64,000 bases of DNA from an uncultured Subdoligranulum sp. (GCF_963931595.1 NZ_OZ007030.1:2038481-2102480), one strand, 5' to 3'. Shown: positions 25,092-34,263, counted from the first letter of the stretch. Notes: generated by a model from the letters alone, not told the origin. A program made the numbers and translations.

Positions 25092-26924
25092 ATGTGTGGA
25101 ATTGCGGGATTTGTCAACACCCGGGGCGAGGCGGAGGGCGCCGTGCTGCAGGAGATGCTGCGGCGCATCGCCCACCGGGGGCCGGACGGTCAGGGAGTGT
25201 TTCTGGAGGGGCGGGCGGCGCTGGGGCACCGGCGGCTGGCCATCATCGACCTGGAGGGTGGTCCCCAGCCCATGTTCAACGAGGACGGGCGGTTTGTGGT
25301 GGTCTTTAACGGGGAGATCTACAACTACCAGACTCTCACCGAAGAGCTGACCGCCGCCGGGCACACCTTTGCCACCCGGTCGGACACCGAGGTGCTGCTC
25401 CACGGCTGGGAGCAGTGGGGGCAGGACCTTTTGCCACGGCTGCGGGGGATGTTTGCCTTCGCCCTGTGGGACCGCAAGACCGAAACGCTGTTCTGTGCCC
25501 GGGACCCCTTCGGCATCAAGCCGCTGTACTACTATGTGGCGGGCGACGGCACCCTGCTGTTTGCCAGCGAGATCAAGGCTTTTCTCGACCACCCGGCCTT
25601 TGAGAAGCGTCTCAACGAGAGCCAGCTGGAACTGTATTTAAGTTTTCAGTATTCGCCGGGGGAGGACACCTTTTTCCGGGGCGTGAAAAAGCTGCTGCCC
25701 GCCCACTGCCTGACGCTGGACAGCACTGGGCTGCGGGTGGAACGGTGGTGGCAGGCGGAGTTCACCCCCGAGCTCTCCCCCACCGACTGGGCCGCCGCCA
25801 TCGACGGGACGATGCAGGACAGCGTGGCCGCCCACAAGATTGCCGACGTGGAGGTGGCGGGGTTTCTTTCGGGCGGGGTGGATTCCGCCTACATCACCGC
25901 TCTGGCCCGGCCCGCCCGCTGCTACACCATCGGATACGCCGAAACGGGCTACGACGAGGCCGGGGAGGCCGCCCATCTGGCCCGGGTGCTGGGCATCCAG
26001 AGCCGGGTGCGGCGCATCACGCCGGAAGAGTTCTGGGACGCCATTCCCGCCGTGCAGTACCACATGGACGAACCCCTGGCCGACGCGGCGGCGGTGGCGC
26101 TGTATTTTCTCAATGGCGAGGCGGCCAGGGACGTGAAAGTCTGCCTTTCCGGCGAAGGCGCCGACGAATTTTTTGCAGGATACAACATCTACAAGGAACC
26201 CTTCACCGCCCGGTGGTACAACCGTCTGCCCGCCGGGCTGCGCAGGGCACTGGGGGCGGTGGCGGAACGTCTGCCCGCCGGGCCGGGGGTGAATTTTCTT
26301 GTGCGGCGGGCTTTGCCTCTGGAGGAGCGGTACTACGGCAACACGGCGCTTTTCACCGAGCGGCAGAAGCGCAAGCTGCTGCGCCATGACTACCGCACCG
26401 TTCAACCCTTTGATCTGGCCCGGCCCTACTGGCGGGCCAGCGCGGGGTTGGACCCGGTGACCCGGATGCAGGGGTGCGACCTGCACCTCTGGCTGGCCGG
26501 AGACATCCTGCTCAAGGCCGACAAGATGAGCATGGCCCACAGCCTGGAACTGCGGGTGCCCTTTCTGGACCGGGAGGTGTTTGCCCTGGCCCGGCGGCTG
26601 CCCCCCGACGCCAAGGCGGACGCCCGCCAGACCAAAAAAGCTCTGCGGGCGGCGGCGGCCCGGCATCTGCCTTTTCCCAGCGCACAGCGGAAAAAGCGGG
26701 GCTTCCCGGTGCCGGTGCGGGACTGGCTGCGGAACCCGGTGTACGCGGCCCGGGTGCGGGCCGTCTTCGACAGTCCGGCGGCGGCGCGGTTCTTTCAGGT
26801 GCGGCAGCTGCATATCCTGTTAGACCGGCACTTGCGGCGCCGGCAGGACAACTGGCGGCAGATCTTTTGCATCTACTGCTTTCTGGTTTGGTATGGGCAA
26901 TTTTTTGGGAGTGATGCGGCATGA
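25092..26924 (+). CDS. asnB: Asparagine synthetase (glutamine-hydrolysing) paralogue 2
   Basis: 610 residues from ATG 25092; the glutaminase must begin MCG, so the longer upstream frame is excluded. Cys2 nucleophile (MCGIAGFVNT), HRGPDGQGVF, FNGEIYNYQTL, synthetase PP-loop GFLSGGVDSAYITA, LSGEGADEFFAGYN and DKMSMAHSLELRVPFLDREV are all present. The stop overlaps the start of the MurE-like gene (ATGA, 26921-26924), so the two are translationally coupled. That coupling favours amidation of a peptidoglycan precursor (the LtsA/AsnB1 role for meso-diaminopimelate) over general asparagine supply. This is inference. Confidence 0.93.
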   Translation: MCGIAGFVNTRGEAEGAVLQEMLRRIAHRGPDGQGVFLEGRAALGHRRLAIIDLEGGPQPMFNEDGRFVVVFNGEIYNYQTLTEELTAAGHTFATRSDTEVLLHGWEQWGQDLLPRLRGMFAFALWDRKTETLFCARDPFGIKPLYYYVAGDGTLLFASEIKAFLDHPAFEKRLNESQLELYLSFQYSPGEDTFFRGVKKLLPAHCLTLDSTGLRVERWWQAEFTPELSPTDWAAAIDGTMQDSVAAHKIADVEVAGFLSGGVDSAYITALARPARCYTIGYAETGYDEAGEAAHLARVLGIQSRVRRITPEEFWDAIPAVQYHMDEPLADAAAVALYFLNGEAARDVKVCLSGEGADEFFAGYNIYKEPFTARWYNRLPAGLRRALGAVAERLPAGPGVNFLVRRALPLEERYYGNTALFTERQKRKLLRHDYRTVQPFDLARPYWRASAGLDPVTRMQGCDLHLWLAGDILLKADKMSMAHSLELRVPFLDREVFALARRLPPDAKADARQTKKALRAAAARHLPFPSAQRKKRGFPVPVRDWLRNPVYAARVRAVFDSPAAARFFQVRQLHILLDRHLRRRQDNWRQIFCIYCFLVWYGQFFGSDAA

Positions 26925-28402
26925 ATTTGTGTGAGCTTTTCCGGGTCACCGACGGCGTCCTGCTCCAGGGCGACGCCCGCGCCGAAGCAAAGTCCCTGTG
27001 TTACGATTCCCGCGCCGTGACGCCGGGGACTCTGTTTGTCTGTCTGCCCGGCCAGCACACCGACGGCCACGCCTACGCCCGGCAGGCCGCCGCGGCGGGC
27101 GCGGTGGGCATTGTCTGTGAGCGGCCGGTGCCGGGTCTGCCACCAAACCTGCCGGTGCTGCAGGTGACCCACAGCCGCAAGGCGCTGGCCCGGCTGGCCA
27201 TTCGGTTCTACGGTGAACCGGCCGGGCAGCTGACGATGATCGGCATCACCGGCACCAAGGGCAAGACCACCACCGCCCACCTGATTGCCGCCGTGCTGAC
27301 GGCCGCCGGGCGCAAAGTGGGGCTGATCGGCACCAACGGGGTGTGCTGGCCGGGATACCATCATCCGCTGGACCACACCACCCCCGAGAGCAGTGACCTC
27401 CAGCGGCTGCTGCGCCGCATGGTGGAGGCGGGCTGCGACGCCTGCGTCATGGAGGTGTCCAGTCTGGGGCTCAAGATGGACCGGGTCACCGGCATTGAGT
27501 ATGACATCGGGGTGTTCACCAATCTTTCCCCCGACCACATCGGTCCCGGCGAGCACGCCAGCTTCGCGGAGTACCGCGCCTGGAAGAGCGTGCTGTTCCG
27601 CCGCTGCCGGGTGGGGCTGGTGAATACCGACGACCCGCAGACACAGGCCATCCTGACCCAGCATACCTGCCGGGTGGTGACCTACGGCATCGATCATCCC
27701 GCCGACTGGCGGGCCGGGGCGGATTTTGAACTGCTCCACCGGCCGGGGCTGCTGGGAGTTTCCTTTACCGCCGCGGGGCCGGAGGGCATTGCCCGCCCCT
27801 ACCAGGTGGCCATGCCGGGGCGGTTCAGCGTCTCCAACGCATTGGCGGCCATCGCCGTGGCGGGAATTCTGCAGCTGCCCGACGACGCCGTGCAGCGGGG
27901 TCTGCGCACCGCCGTGGTGGAGGGCCGGGTGGAACCGGTGCCGGTGGACGCCCCCTTCACGGTGGTGCTGGACTACGCCCACAACGAGGCCGCCGCCGAG
28001 AACCTGCTCACCGCCCTGCGGGCCTACCGGCCCACCCGGCTCATCGTGGTCTTCGGATGCGGCGGCGGGCGCAGCCGGGTGCGGCGGTTCGGCATGGGGG
28101 AAGCCTGCGCCCGGCTGGCGGATTTCTGCGTGGTGACGGAGGACAACAGCCGCGGCGAACCGCTGGGGGACATTCTGGCGGACATTCGCACCGGGCTGCG
28201 GCGGGGCAATCCCGACACTCCCTTTGTGGAAATTCCCGACCGTCGCAAGGCACTCTGCTATGCTTTGGACATGGCCCGCCCCGGGGATATTGTGGCGGTC
28301 ATCGGCAAAGGGCACGAGAGGACGCTGCAGCGGGGCGACGAGACGCTGCCCTTCTGTGAGCGGGAGATCATCCAGAATTACATGGCGGCCAGACGGACAT
28401 AA
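26921..28402 (+). CDS. murE: MurE-like UDP-MurNAc-peptide ligase (divergent)
   Basis: 493 residues of a Mur ligase. P-loop GITGTKGKTTT (about 108-118), HTTPESSDLQ, MEVSSLGLKMDRV, FTNLSPDHIG, the lysine expected to be carbamylated in YRAWKSVLF, VLDYAHNEAAAENL, FGCGGGRSRVRR, EDNSRGEP and GKGHERTL are present. It would add the third stem-peptide residue to UDP-MurNAc-L-Ala-D-Glu. Oddities against E. coli MurE: EVSSH becomes EVSSL, the DKGKR loop is replaced, and DNPR, which marks diaminopimelate specificity, is DNSR. It may be a second MurE-like ligase with altered specificity. It is coupled to asnB2 by an ATGA overlap. Confidence 0.85.
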   Translation: MNLCELFRVTDGVLLQGDARAEAKSLCYDSRAVTPGTLFVCLPGQHTDGHAYARQAAAAGAVGIVCERPVPGLPPNLPVLQVTHSRKALARLAIRFYGEPAGQLTMIGITGTKGKTTTAHLIAAVLTAAGRKVGLIGTNGVCWPGYHHPLDHTTPESSDLQRLLRRMVEAGCDACVMEVSSLGLKMDRVTGIEYDIGVFTNLSPDHIGPGEHASFAEYRAWKSVLFRRCRVGLVNTDDPQTQAILTQHTCRVVTYGIDHPADWRAGADFELLHRPGLLGVSFTAAGPEGIARPYQVAMPGRFSVSNALAAIAVAGILQLPDDAVQRGLRTAVVEGRVEPVPVDAPFTVVLDYAHNEAAAENLLTALRAYRPTRLIVVFGCGGGRSRVRRFGMGEACARLADFCVVTEDNSRGEPLGDILADIRTGLRRGNPDTPFVEIPDRRKALCYALDMARPGDIVAVIGKGHERTLQRGDETLPFCEREIIQNYMAARRT

Positions 28403-28445
28403 AAAGGGGAGGCGCCCCTGAACGGGGTGCCTCCCTTTTGGTTTT
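28401..28445. terminator. Bidirectional terminator between murE and the pseudouridine synthase
   Basis: AAAAGGGGAGGC and GCCTCCCTTTT arms around an inner GCCCC/GGGG stem, with T-rich flanks. It serves the convergent genes. Confidence 0.75.
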
Positions 28446-29157
28446 ATCGGTTCTGCAGCAGGGCCAGCTCATCTTCGGTGAGTTCCCGCCACTGTCCCGG
28501 TGCCAGGGCCTCATCCAGCGTCACGCCGCCGATGGCATACCGGTGCAAAGCGTTGACCCCTGCGCCATAGACGCCGAACATCCGCTTGATCTGGTGGTAG
28601 ACCCCCTGGTGGAGCGTCACCTTCACCTGGCAGGGGTCCTCCCCCGCCGGTTCGGCTTCCGCCGGGGCCATGGTCTGCCCGTCGGCCAGCGTCACACCGG
28701 CGGCAAAGCCCGCCCGCATGGCGTCGGTCAGCGGGGTGTCCAGCGTGACGAGGTACTGCTTGTCCACATGGTGAGAAGGTGCCAGCAGGTCGTGGGCCAG
28801 GGCGCCGTCGTCGGTGAGCAGCACAAAGCCGGTGCTGGTCTTGTCCAGCCGCCCGGCCGGGAACAGCGCCCGCCGGGGATAGTCCGCCGCCACCAGGTCT
28901 ACCACCGTGGTGTCCCGCTTGTCCCGGCTGGCGCTGACCACGCCCTCCGGCTTGTTCAGCATGATGTAGACATATTTCCGGTAGGTACCCGCCAGCGGTG
29001 TGCCGTCCAATGCCAGGACCGCGTCCTCGGCCACCTGGGTGTCCGCCTTGCGGCAGACCGCGCCGTTCACCGCCACCCGGCCCTTGGTGATGGCCTTGCG
29101 GCTCTCGCTGCGGGTCAGGCCGGTGCGCTCCGACAGGTACTTGTCCAGCCGCATCAT
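28444..29157 (-). CDS. rsuA: RsuA-family rRNA pseudouridine synthase
   Basis: 237 residues from ATG 29157, whose ATGA overlaps the ybaK stop. An S4 RNA-binding domain (about 1-60; MRLDKYLSERTGLTRSESRK) is followed by the synthase core with KPEGVVSASRD, the catalytic D105 in FPAGRLDKTSTGFVLLTDDG and HQIKRMFGVYG. RsuA modifies U516 of 16S rRNA; paralogues modify 23S rRNA, so the exact target is inferred. It is cotranscribed with ybaK. Confidence 0.88.
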   Translation of the reverse strand: MMRLDKYLSERTGLTRSESRKAITKGRVAVNGAVCRKADTQVAEDAVLALDGTPLAGTYRKYVYIMLNKPEGVVSASRDKRDTTVVDLVAADYPRRALFPAGRLDKTSTGFVLLTDDGALAHDLLAPSHHVDKQYLVTLDTPLTDAMRAGFAAGVTLADGQTMAPAEAEPAGEDPCQVKVTLHQGVYHQIKRMFGVYGAGVNALHRYAIGGVTLDEALAPGQWRELTEDELALLQNR

Positions 29158-29648
29158 GCCCCGTGCTCCTGGGTGATGGCTGCCGTCTTGCCCCGGGAAG
29201 CCTTGATCAGGTCGGCGGGGGCGCATTCGATCTGGGTGCCGATCCGCCCGCCCGAAACCAGCATGGTGGACTGGGCAAGGCAGCTCTCGTCAAACACCGT
29301 GACGTACTGCTTCTTCATGCCCACCGGGCTGCAGCCGCCCCGGATGTACCCGGTGACCTTGTTGATATCCGCCACATGGATCATCGCCACGCTCTTGACG
29401 CCGGCGGCCTTGGCAGCCTTTTTCAGGTCCAGCTCGGCCAGCACCGGCACCACGAACACATAATAGTTGTGGTCCGCGCCCTGGGTGACCAGCGTCTTGA
29501 ACACCTTGGCCGGGTCCTGGCCGGTCAGTTTGGCCACCGAGGCGCCGTCCACCGCCTGGCCCTCCTCGTGGGGGTATTCATGGGCCGTGTAGGCGATCTT
29601 GGCCCGCTCCAGCATCCGCATGGCGTTGGTTTTTGCTTCTTTTCCCAT
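29154..29648 (-). CDS. ybaK: Cys-tRNA(Pro) deacylase YbaK
   Basis: 164 residues of the YbaK/EbsC editing-domain family, which hydrolyses mischarged Cys-tRNA(Pro). Motifs: KTNAMRMLERAKIAYTAHEYPHEEG, VFKTLVTQG, YVFVVPVLAELDLKKAAKA, GYIRGGCSPVGMKKQY and ISGGRIG-like VSGGRIGTQIE. Length is normal. It overlaps the pseudouridine synthase by 4 bases. Its promoter is at 29685-29713. Confidence 0.95.
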   Translation of the reverse strand: MGKEAKTNAMRMLERAKIAYTAHEYPHEEGQAVDGASVAKLTGQDPAKVFKTLVTQGADHNYYVFVVPVLAELDLKKAAKAAGVKSVAMIHVADINKVTGYIRGGCSPVGMKKQYVTVFDESCLAQSTMLVSGGRIGTQIECAPADLIKASRGKTAAITQEHGA

Positions 29649-29684
29649 AAAGAATCCCTCTTTTGCTAACTCTTGTCGGCCCTT

Positions 29685-29713
29685 ATTATAAGCCGTCCGC
29701 CTTTTTTCTGCAA
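29685..29713 (-). promoter_or_regulatory. Promoter of ybaK-rsuA
   Basis: TTGCAG (29713-29708), a 17-base spacer and TATAAT (29690-29685) on the minus strand. It is back to back with the DAHP synthase promoter. Confidence 0.75.
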
Positions 29714-29719
29714 GGGGGC

Positions 29720-29748
29720 TTGACTTTAACGCTTTAAAGTGTTAAAAT
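29720..29748 (+). promoter_or_regulatory. Promoter of DAHP synthase with a palindromic operator in the spacer
   Basis: TTGACT (29720-29725), a 17-base spacer and TAAAAT (29743-29748). Bases 29725-29746 form a near-perfect inverted repeat, TTTAACGCTTT followed directly by AAAGTGTTAAA (one mismatch), filling the spacer and part of the -10. A dimeric repressor bound here would block the polymerase; the regulator is unknown. Confidence 0.75.
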
Positions 29749-29788
29749 CCCGGTATGGTAAGAAATTCAAGGTACAGGAGACAGGAAT

Positions 29789-30808
29789 ATGATCATCGTA
29801 TTGAAACAGAACGCCCCCGCCGACAAAGTGGCCGCTTTCTGCGCCGAACTGCGGGAGATGGGTTTTGAAATCAACGATTCCACCGGCCGTGACACCCACA
29901 TTCTGGGCCTGATCGGCGACACCAAGGCCCTGGCCGAGAGCTGGGTGCTGGCCAACCCTGTGGTGGATACCTGCCGCCGGGTCAGCGAGCCCTACAAAAA
30001 GGCCAACCGCAAGTTCCACCCCGACGACACCGTGGTGGATGTGGGCGGCCACAAGATCGGCGGCGGGTACTTTGCCGTCATGAGCGGCCCCTGCAGCGTG
30101 GAGGGCAAGGACCAGATCATCGGCATCGCCCAGCGGGTGAAGGCCGCCGGGGCCAGCATCCTGCGGGGCGGCGCCTTCAAGCCCCGCACCAGCCCCTACA
30201 GTTTCCAGGGGCTGCGGGCCGAGGGTCTGGAACTGCTCCAGGAAGCCCGGGCCGTCACGGGGCAGCCCATCGTCACCGAGCTGATGAACAACGAGCATAT
30301 TCCCCTCTTCCTGGACGCCAAGGTGGACATGATCCAGATCGGCGCCCGCAACATGCAGAACTTTGAACTTCTGAAGGCCGTGGGCAAGCTGAAGGTGCCG
30401 GTGCTGCTCAAGCGGGGGCTTTCCTCCACGCTGGAGGAGCTGGTCATGAGTGCCGAGTACATCATGGCCGAGGGCAACCCCAACGTGGTGCTCTGCGAGC
30501 GGGGCATCCGTACGTTTGAAACCAGCATGCGCAACACGCTGGACATCTCCGCCGTGCCCATGCTGAAAAAGATGACCCATCTGCCGGTGGTCATCGATCC
30601 CAGCCATGCGGCGGGCATCGCTTTCATGGTGCCGGCGCTGGCCCAGGCCGCCGTGGCGGTGGGAGCCGACGGACTGATGATCGAGACCCACAACGACCCG
30701 GCCAAGGCCAAGAGCGACGGCGCCCAGAGCCTGACCCCCGACCAGTTCGATGCCCTGATGGGCGTGATTCGCCCCGAGCTGGAATTCTTCGGCAAAACAC
30801 TGAACTGA
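29789..30808 (+). CDS. aroF: 3-Deoxy-7-phosphoheptulonate (DAHP) synthase, type I-beta
   Basis: 339 residues. Residues 1-70 are the ferredoxin-like/ACT-like regulatory domain (MIIVLKQNAPADKVAAFCAE) seen in Thermotoga-type enzymes. The rest is the TIM barrel: FAVMSGPCSVEG, LRGGAFKPRTSPYSFQG, DMIQIGARNMQNFELL, PVLLKRG, VVLCERGIRTFE, VIDPSHAAG and GLMIETHNDP, including the metal-binding Cys, His, Glu and Asp. It condenses PEP and erythrose-4-phosphate in the first step of aromatic biosynthesis. It stands alone under a palindromic operator, suggesting transcriptional repression as well as allosteric control. Confidence 0.95.
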   Translation: MIIVLKQNAPADKVAAFCAELREMGFEINDSTGRDTHILGLIGDTKALAESWVLANPVVDTCRRVSEPYKKANRKFHPDDTVVDVGGHKIGGGYFAVMSGPCSVEGKDQIIGIAQRVKAAGASILRGGAFKPRTSPYSFQGLRAEGLELLQEARAVTGQPIVTELMNNEHIPLFLDAKVDMIQIGARNMQNFELLKAVGKLKVPVLLKRGLSSTLEELVMSAEYIMAEGNPNVVLCERGIRTFETSMRNTLDISAVPMLKKMTHLPVVIDPSHAAGIAFMVPALAQAAVAVGADGLMIETHNDPAKAKSDGAQSLTPDQFDALMGVIRPELEFFGKTLN

Positions 30809-30823
30809 CAGCCATTCCTCCAG

Positions 30824-30858
30824 AAAAGGCGGACGATCTTGCGACCGTCCGCCTTTTT
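30824..30858. terminator. Bidirectional terminator after DAHP synthase
   Basis: GGCGGACG/CGTCCGCC stem (30829-30836 with 30845-30852), flanked by AAAA and TTTTT. Confidence 0.8.
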
Positions 30859-30865
30859 GTCTTCG

Positions 30866-31213
30866 TCAGGACATCAGGGAGGAGATTGCCTCCGAGAAAA
30901 AGCCCAGGATGATCGCAATGGCAATGATCCATCCGATCCACCGGTTGGCCGGCTTCTGTCCCACGGGCCGGTTTCCCGTCTGCCGGAGGCGGGGCTGGGG
31001 CCGGGGCCGGGCAGCGGGCGCCCCCGGACGGCTCTGGGCAGGCTTGCGCTGCGGCGTCTGCCCCGTCCGGTGCAGCAAACCTTCCCCGTCGGTATTGCGG
31101 GCGCGGTTGGTTTCGCTGCGCAGGGTGTACCGGTTTTCCGGCGGAATCGGCAGGCCACAGTCCTCACACCGTCCGTTGACCACTTTGCCGCCGCACAGGC
31201 TGCATTTTTGCAT
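30866..31213 (-). CDS. Zinc-ribbon protein with C-terminal membrane anchor
   Basis: 115 residues from ATG 31213, which has GGAAGGAGG before it; an in-frame start 18 bases upstream is less likely. N-terminal zinc ribbon CSLCGGKVVNGRCEDCGLPIP (four Cys), then a basic, proline-rich, low-complexity linker (about 45-90), and a hydrophobic helix WIGWIIAIAIILGFFSEAI at the C-terminus. Similar small tail-anchored zinc ribbons are common in Clostridia and have no known function. It is 27 bases after the MFS gene and probably cotranscribed. Confidence 0.75.
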   Translation of the reverse strand: MQKCSLCGGKVVNGRCEDCGLPIPPENRYTLRSETNRARNTDGEGLLHRTGQTPQRKPAQSRPGAPAARPRPQPRLRQTGNRPVGQKPANRWIGWIIAIAIILGFFSEAISSLMS

Positions 31214-31240
31214 ACAGGATCCTCCTTCCACAGATTCAGG

Positions 31241-32413
31241 TTATGTGTTGGCGGCACGGTGGGCCGCCGTCTTGCGGTGCATGGCCTCCGAGGAGACCGT
31301 CATAACAATCAGTGCCGCCAGCAGGTACCAGGGGAACAGCGTCATGCTGAACCGCTGGGCCAGCAGCCCGAAGAAGGGCGGCAGCAGCGTGGTGCCTGTG
31401 TAGGCCGCCGCCATCTGGACGCCGGTCATGGACATGCTCAGGTTCCGCCCGAAGTTGGCAGGGGTTTCGTGGATGATGCTGGGATAGATGGGCGCGCAGC
31501 CCAGCCCCACAACGATGAGCCCCGCAAAGAGCAGATGGTTGCCCGCGGGCAGGAAGATCAGGACAAGACCCGCCAGGATCACCGCCTGGCCGCCCAGGAT
31601 CATCTGGCGGTCGTTGAATTTCATGGTGAGGAAGCCGCTGAAGAACCGCCCCACCGTGATGCCCAGGTAGAACAGGCTCGCCCATCCCGCCGCGGTGCCG
31701 GCGTCGATGCCCCGCACCAGGGTGCAGTAACTGGCCGCCCACATGCCGGCGGTGCACTCCACCGCCGAGTAACAGGCAAAGCTGACCATGACTTCCGGCA
31801 CACCGGGAATGCGCAGCAGCTGGGGCAGGCTGCGGTGTTCGGGGGTAACGCCCGCGGCGCCGTCCCGGGCGGGGTGCTTCCAGAGGGGCAGGCTGAAGAC
31901 CAGCACTGCCGTGAGCACCGCCTGCATAAGCGCTATGGTGCGGTAGCCCCCCTGCCAGCTGTCCGCCGCCAGGGCCCGGCCCATGATGACGGGGCCGATG
32001 CTGGCGCCAATGCCCCACATGCAGTGCAGCCAGCTCATGTGGCGGCTCTCATAGTGCAGCGCCACATAGTTGTTGAGAGCCGCATCCACGCTGCCAGCCC
32101 CCAGTCCGTAGGGGATCGCCCAGAGGCAGAGCTGCCAGAAAGCCGTGGAGAGGGAGAATCCCAGCAGCGCCACCGCCGTAACGGCCACGCTGCCCGCCGT
32201 GACCCGGCCGGTGCCCAGGCGCCCGTTGAGCCGGTCGCTGGCCAGGCTGGACACAATGGTGCCCGCCGAGATGATCATGGACACCGCCCCGGCCCAGGAG
32301 AGGTCCGCCCCCATCGGCCCGTACATGCTGGGCCAGGCGGCCCCCAGCAGCCCGTCGGGCAGGCCCAGGCTGATAAACGCCAGATAAATCACCGGCAGCA
32401 GCAACGAAACCAT
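31241..32413 (-). CDS. MFS transporter
   Basis: 390 residues with about 12 hydrophobic segments. N-terminal LGLPDGLLGAAWPSMYGPMG and the loop SDRLNGRLGTGRV are typical MFS features of the FucP/YfkF-like subgroup; the second half repeats the pattern at GRFFSGFLTMKFNDRQM. It probably imports or exports a small polar solute across the cytoplasmic membrane; the substrate is unknown. Its promoter is at 32445-32453. The zinc-ribbon gene follows. Confidence 0.85.
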   Translation of the reverse strand: MVSLLLPVIYLAFISLGLPDGLLGAAWPSMYGPMGADLSWAGAVSMIISAGTIVSSLASDRLNGRLGTGRVTAGSVAVTAVALLGFSLSTAFWQLCLWAIPYGLGAGSVDAALNNYVALHYESRHMSWLHCMWGIGASIGPVIMGRALAADSWQGGYRTIALMQAVLTAVLVFSLPLWKHPARDGAAGVTPEHRSLPQLLRIPGVPEVMVSFACYSAVECTAGMWAASYCTLVRGIDAGTAAGWASLFYLGITVGRFFSGFLTMKFNDRQMILGGQAVILAGLVLIFLPAGNHLLFAGLIVVGLGCAPIYPSIIHETPANFGRNLSMSMTGVQMAAAYTGTTLLPPFFGLLAQRFSMTLFPWYLLAALIVMTVSSEAMHRKTAAHRAANT

Positions 32414-32444
32414 GACAACATTCTCCCCTTTTCTCTCTGCCCTG

Positions 32445-32453
32445 ATTATACCA
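32445..32453 (-). promoter_or_regulatory. Extended -10 promoter of the MFS gene
   Basis: TGG-TATAAT on the minus strand, 32 bases before the MFS start. Confidence 0.55.
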
Positions 32454-32510
32454 TGTTCTGCCCGCGGCGGGTATGCCCCCGGGGAAATTTTTTCCGGGCT
32501 TTTCCCGCCA

Positions 32511-32550
32511 AAACAAAAACACGCAGCGGCCGCACAACCGCTGCGTGTTG
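32511..32550 (-). terminator. Terminator of the ilvBHCD operon
   Basis: A perfect 12-base-pair stem (32518-32529 with 32538-32549) with TTTTTGTTTT following on the minus strand. Confidence 0.88.
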
Positions 32551-32567
32551 AGTTTTACAGTAGCGCT

Positions 32568-34226
32568 TTACTTCAGCACCGCGCCCTGGTTGGCGCTGGT
32601 GACCAGCCGCGCATACCGTGCCAGCCAGCCCGACTTCACGTTGGGTTCCGGCTGGACGTAGGCTGCCTTGCGGCGGGCCAGTTCCTCATCGTCCACCGCC
32701 AGATGGATGGAGGCGTTGGGGATGTCGATCTCGATGGTGTCTCCCTCTTTGACCAGACCGATGGGGCCGCCCGAGGCAGCCTCCGGCGACACATGGCCGA
32801 TGGCCGCGCCGCGGCTGGCGCCGGAGAAGCGTCCGTCGGTGATGAGCGCCACCGTGGTGTCCAGCTTCATGCCGGCCAGCGCACTGGTGGGGTTGAGCAT
32901 CTCCCGCATGCCGGGGCCGCCCTTGGGGCCCTCGTACCGGATGACCACCACGTCGCCGGGATGGATCTCACCGGCGTAGATGGCCGCGATGGCGGTCTCC
33001 TCGCTGTCAAACACCCGGGCCGGACCGCTGTGGACCTGCATCTCGGGCGCCACAGCGCTGCGCTTGACCACGCAGCCGTCGGGGGCGATGTTGCCCCAGA
33101 GGATCTGCAGGCCGCCGTTGGGGCTGTAGGGGTTGGTGATGGGCCGGATGGCCTTCTCGTTGAGGATCCTGGCGCCGGCGATGTTCTCGCCCAGCGTCTT
33201 GCCGGTGACGGTGGGCACGTCCAGATCCAGCAGGCCCGCCTTGGCCAGCTCGGCCTGCACGGCCGGGATGCCGCCCGCCTCGTAGAGGTCCGGCATGTGG
33301 GTGGGACCCGCCGGGGCCAGATGGCAGAGGTTGGGGGTCTTGGCGCTGATCTCGTTGAAGAGTTTCAGGTCGATGGGCACGCCCGCCTCCTCGGCGATGG
33401 CCAGCAGGTGCAGCACCGTGTTGGTGGAGCAGCCCAGGGCCATGTCGCAGGTCAGGGCGTTGCGGATGCTCCGCTCGTTGATGATCTGCCGCGCCGTCAC
33501 GCCCCGGTTGACCAGGTCCATGATGGCCATGCCGGCCCGCTTGCCCAGCTGGAGCCGCTTGGCGTAGACCGCCGGGATGGTGCCGTTGCCGGGCAGGGCG
33601 ATGCCGATGGCCTCGCACAGGCAGTTCATGCTGTTGGCGGTGTACATGCCCGAGCAGGAACCGCAGCCGGGGCAGCAGTTGCAGGTGCAGTCCTCCAGCT
33701 GTTCGTCGTTGATGAGGCCCGCCTTGTAGGCGCCCACCGCCTCGAACATCTTGGAGAGGCTGACCTCCTCGCCGCCGTAGCGGCCGGCCAGCATGGGGCC
33801 GCCCGAGCAGACCACGGCGGGCACATCCATCCGCACGGCGGCCATGACCATGCCGGGCACGATCTTGTCGCAGTTGGGCACCAGCACCAGGCCGTCCAGC
33901 TGGTGGGCCATGTACATGGTCTCCACGCTGTCACAGATCAGCTCGCGGCTGGCCAGGGAATACTTCATGCCCACATGACCCATGGCGATGCCGTCGCAGA
34001 CACCGATGGCGGGGATGAGAATGGGCGTGCCGCCGGCCATACGCACACCGGCCTTGACGGCATCTGCCAGCTTGTCCAGATTCATGTGGCCGGGCACGAT
34101 CTCGCTGTAGGCCGAGACCACACCGATCAGCGGGCGGTCCAGTTCCTCCGGCGTGTAGCCCAGGGCATAGAACAGGCTGCGGTTGGGGGCCCGCTCGGGG
34201 CCCTTTTTGACATTGTCGCTGTTCAT
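32568..34226 (-). CDS. ilvD: Dihydroxy-acid dehydratase
   Basis: 552 residues of the IlvD/Edd family, an iron-sulphur enzyme that dehydrates dihydroxy-isovalerate and dihydroxy-methylvalerate. Cluster and metal motifs: [53 protein letters not shown] and [12 protein letters not shown] near the C-terminus. Length is normal. It is the last gene of the ilv operon, 37 bases after ilvC. Confidence 0.97.
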   Translation of the reverse strand: MNSDNVKKGPERAPNRSLFYALGYTPEELDRPLIGVVSAYSEIVPGHMNLDKLADAVKAGVRMAGGTPILIPAIGVCDGIAMGHVGMKYSLASRELICDSVETMYMAHQLDGLVLVPNCDKIVPGMVMAAVRMDVPAVVCSGGPMLAGRYGGEEVSLSKMFEAVGAYKAGLINDEQLEDCTCNCCPGCGSCSGMYTANSMNCLCEAIGIALPGNGTIPAVYAKRLQLGKRAGMAIMDLVNRGVTARQIINERSIRNALTCDMALGCSTNTVLHLLAIAEEAGVPIDLKLFNEISAKTPNLCHLAPAGPTHMPDLYEAGGIPAVQAELAKAGLLDLDVPTVTGKTLGENIAGARILNEKAIRPITNPYSPNGGLQILWGNIAPDGCVVKRSAVAPEMQVHSGPARVFDSEETAIAAIYAGEIHPGDVVVIRYEGPKGGPGMREMLNPTSALAGMKLDTTVALITDGRFSGASRGAAIGHVSPEAASGGPIGLVKEGDTIEIDIPNASIHLAVDDEELARRKAAYVQPEPNVKSGWLARYARLVTSANQGAVLK

Positions 34227-34263
34227 TGGTATCTTCTCCGTTCCTTTCGGGATTGGGCCGGTC

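Noticed and set aside
30839..32551. A 570-codon plus-strand frame over the zinc-ribbon and MFS genes
   Set aside because: The minus strand has a membrane transporter with correct hydrophobic pattern and ribosome binding site; the plus frame is Arg/Pro/His rich and crosses terminators.
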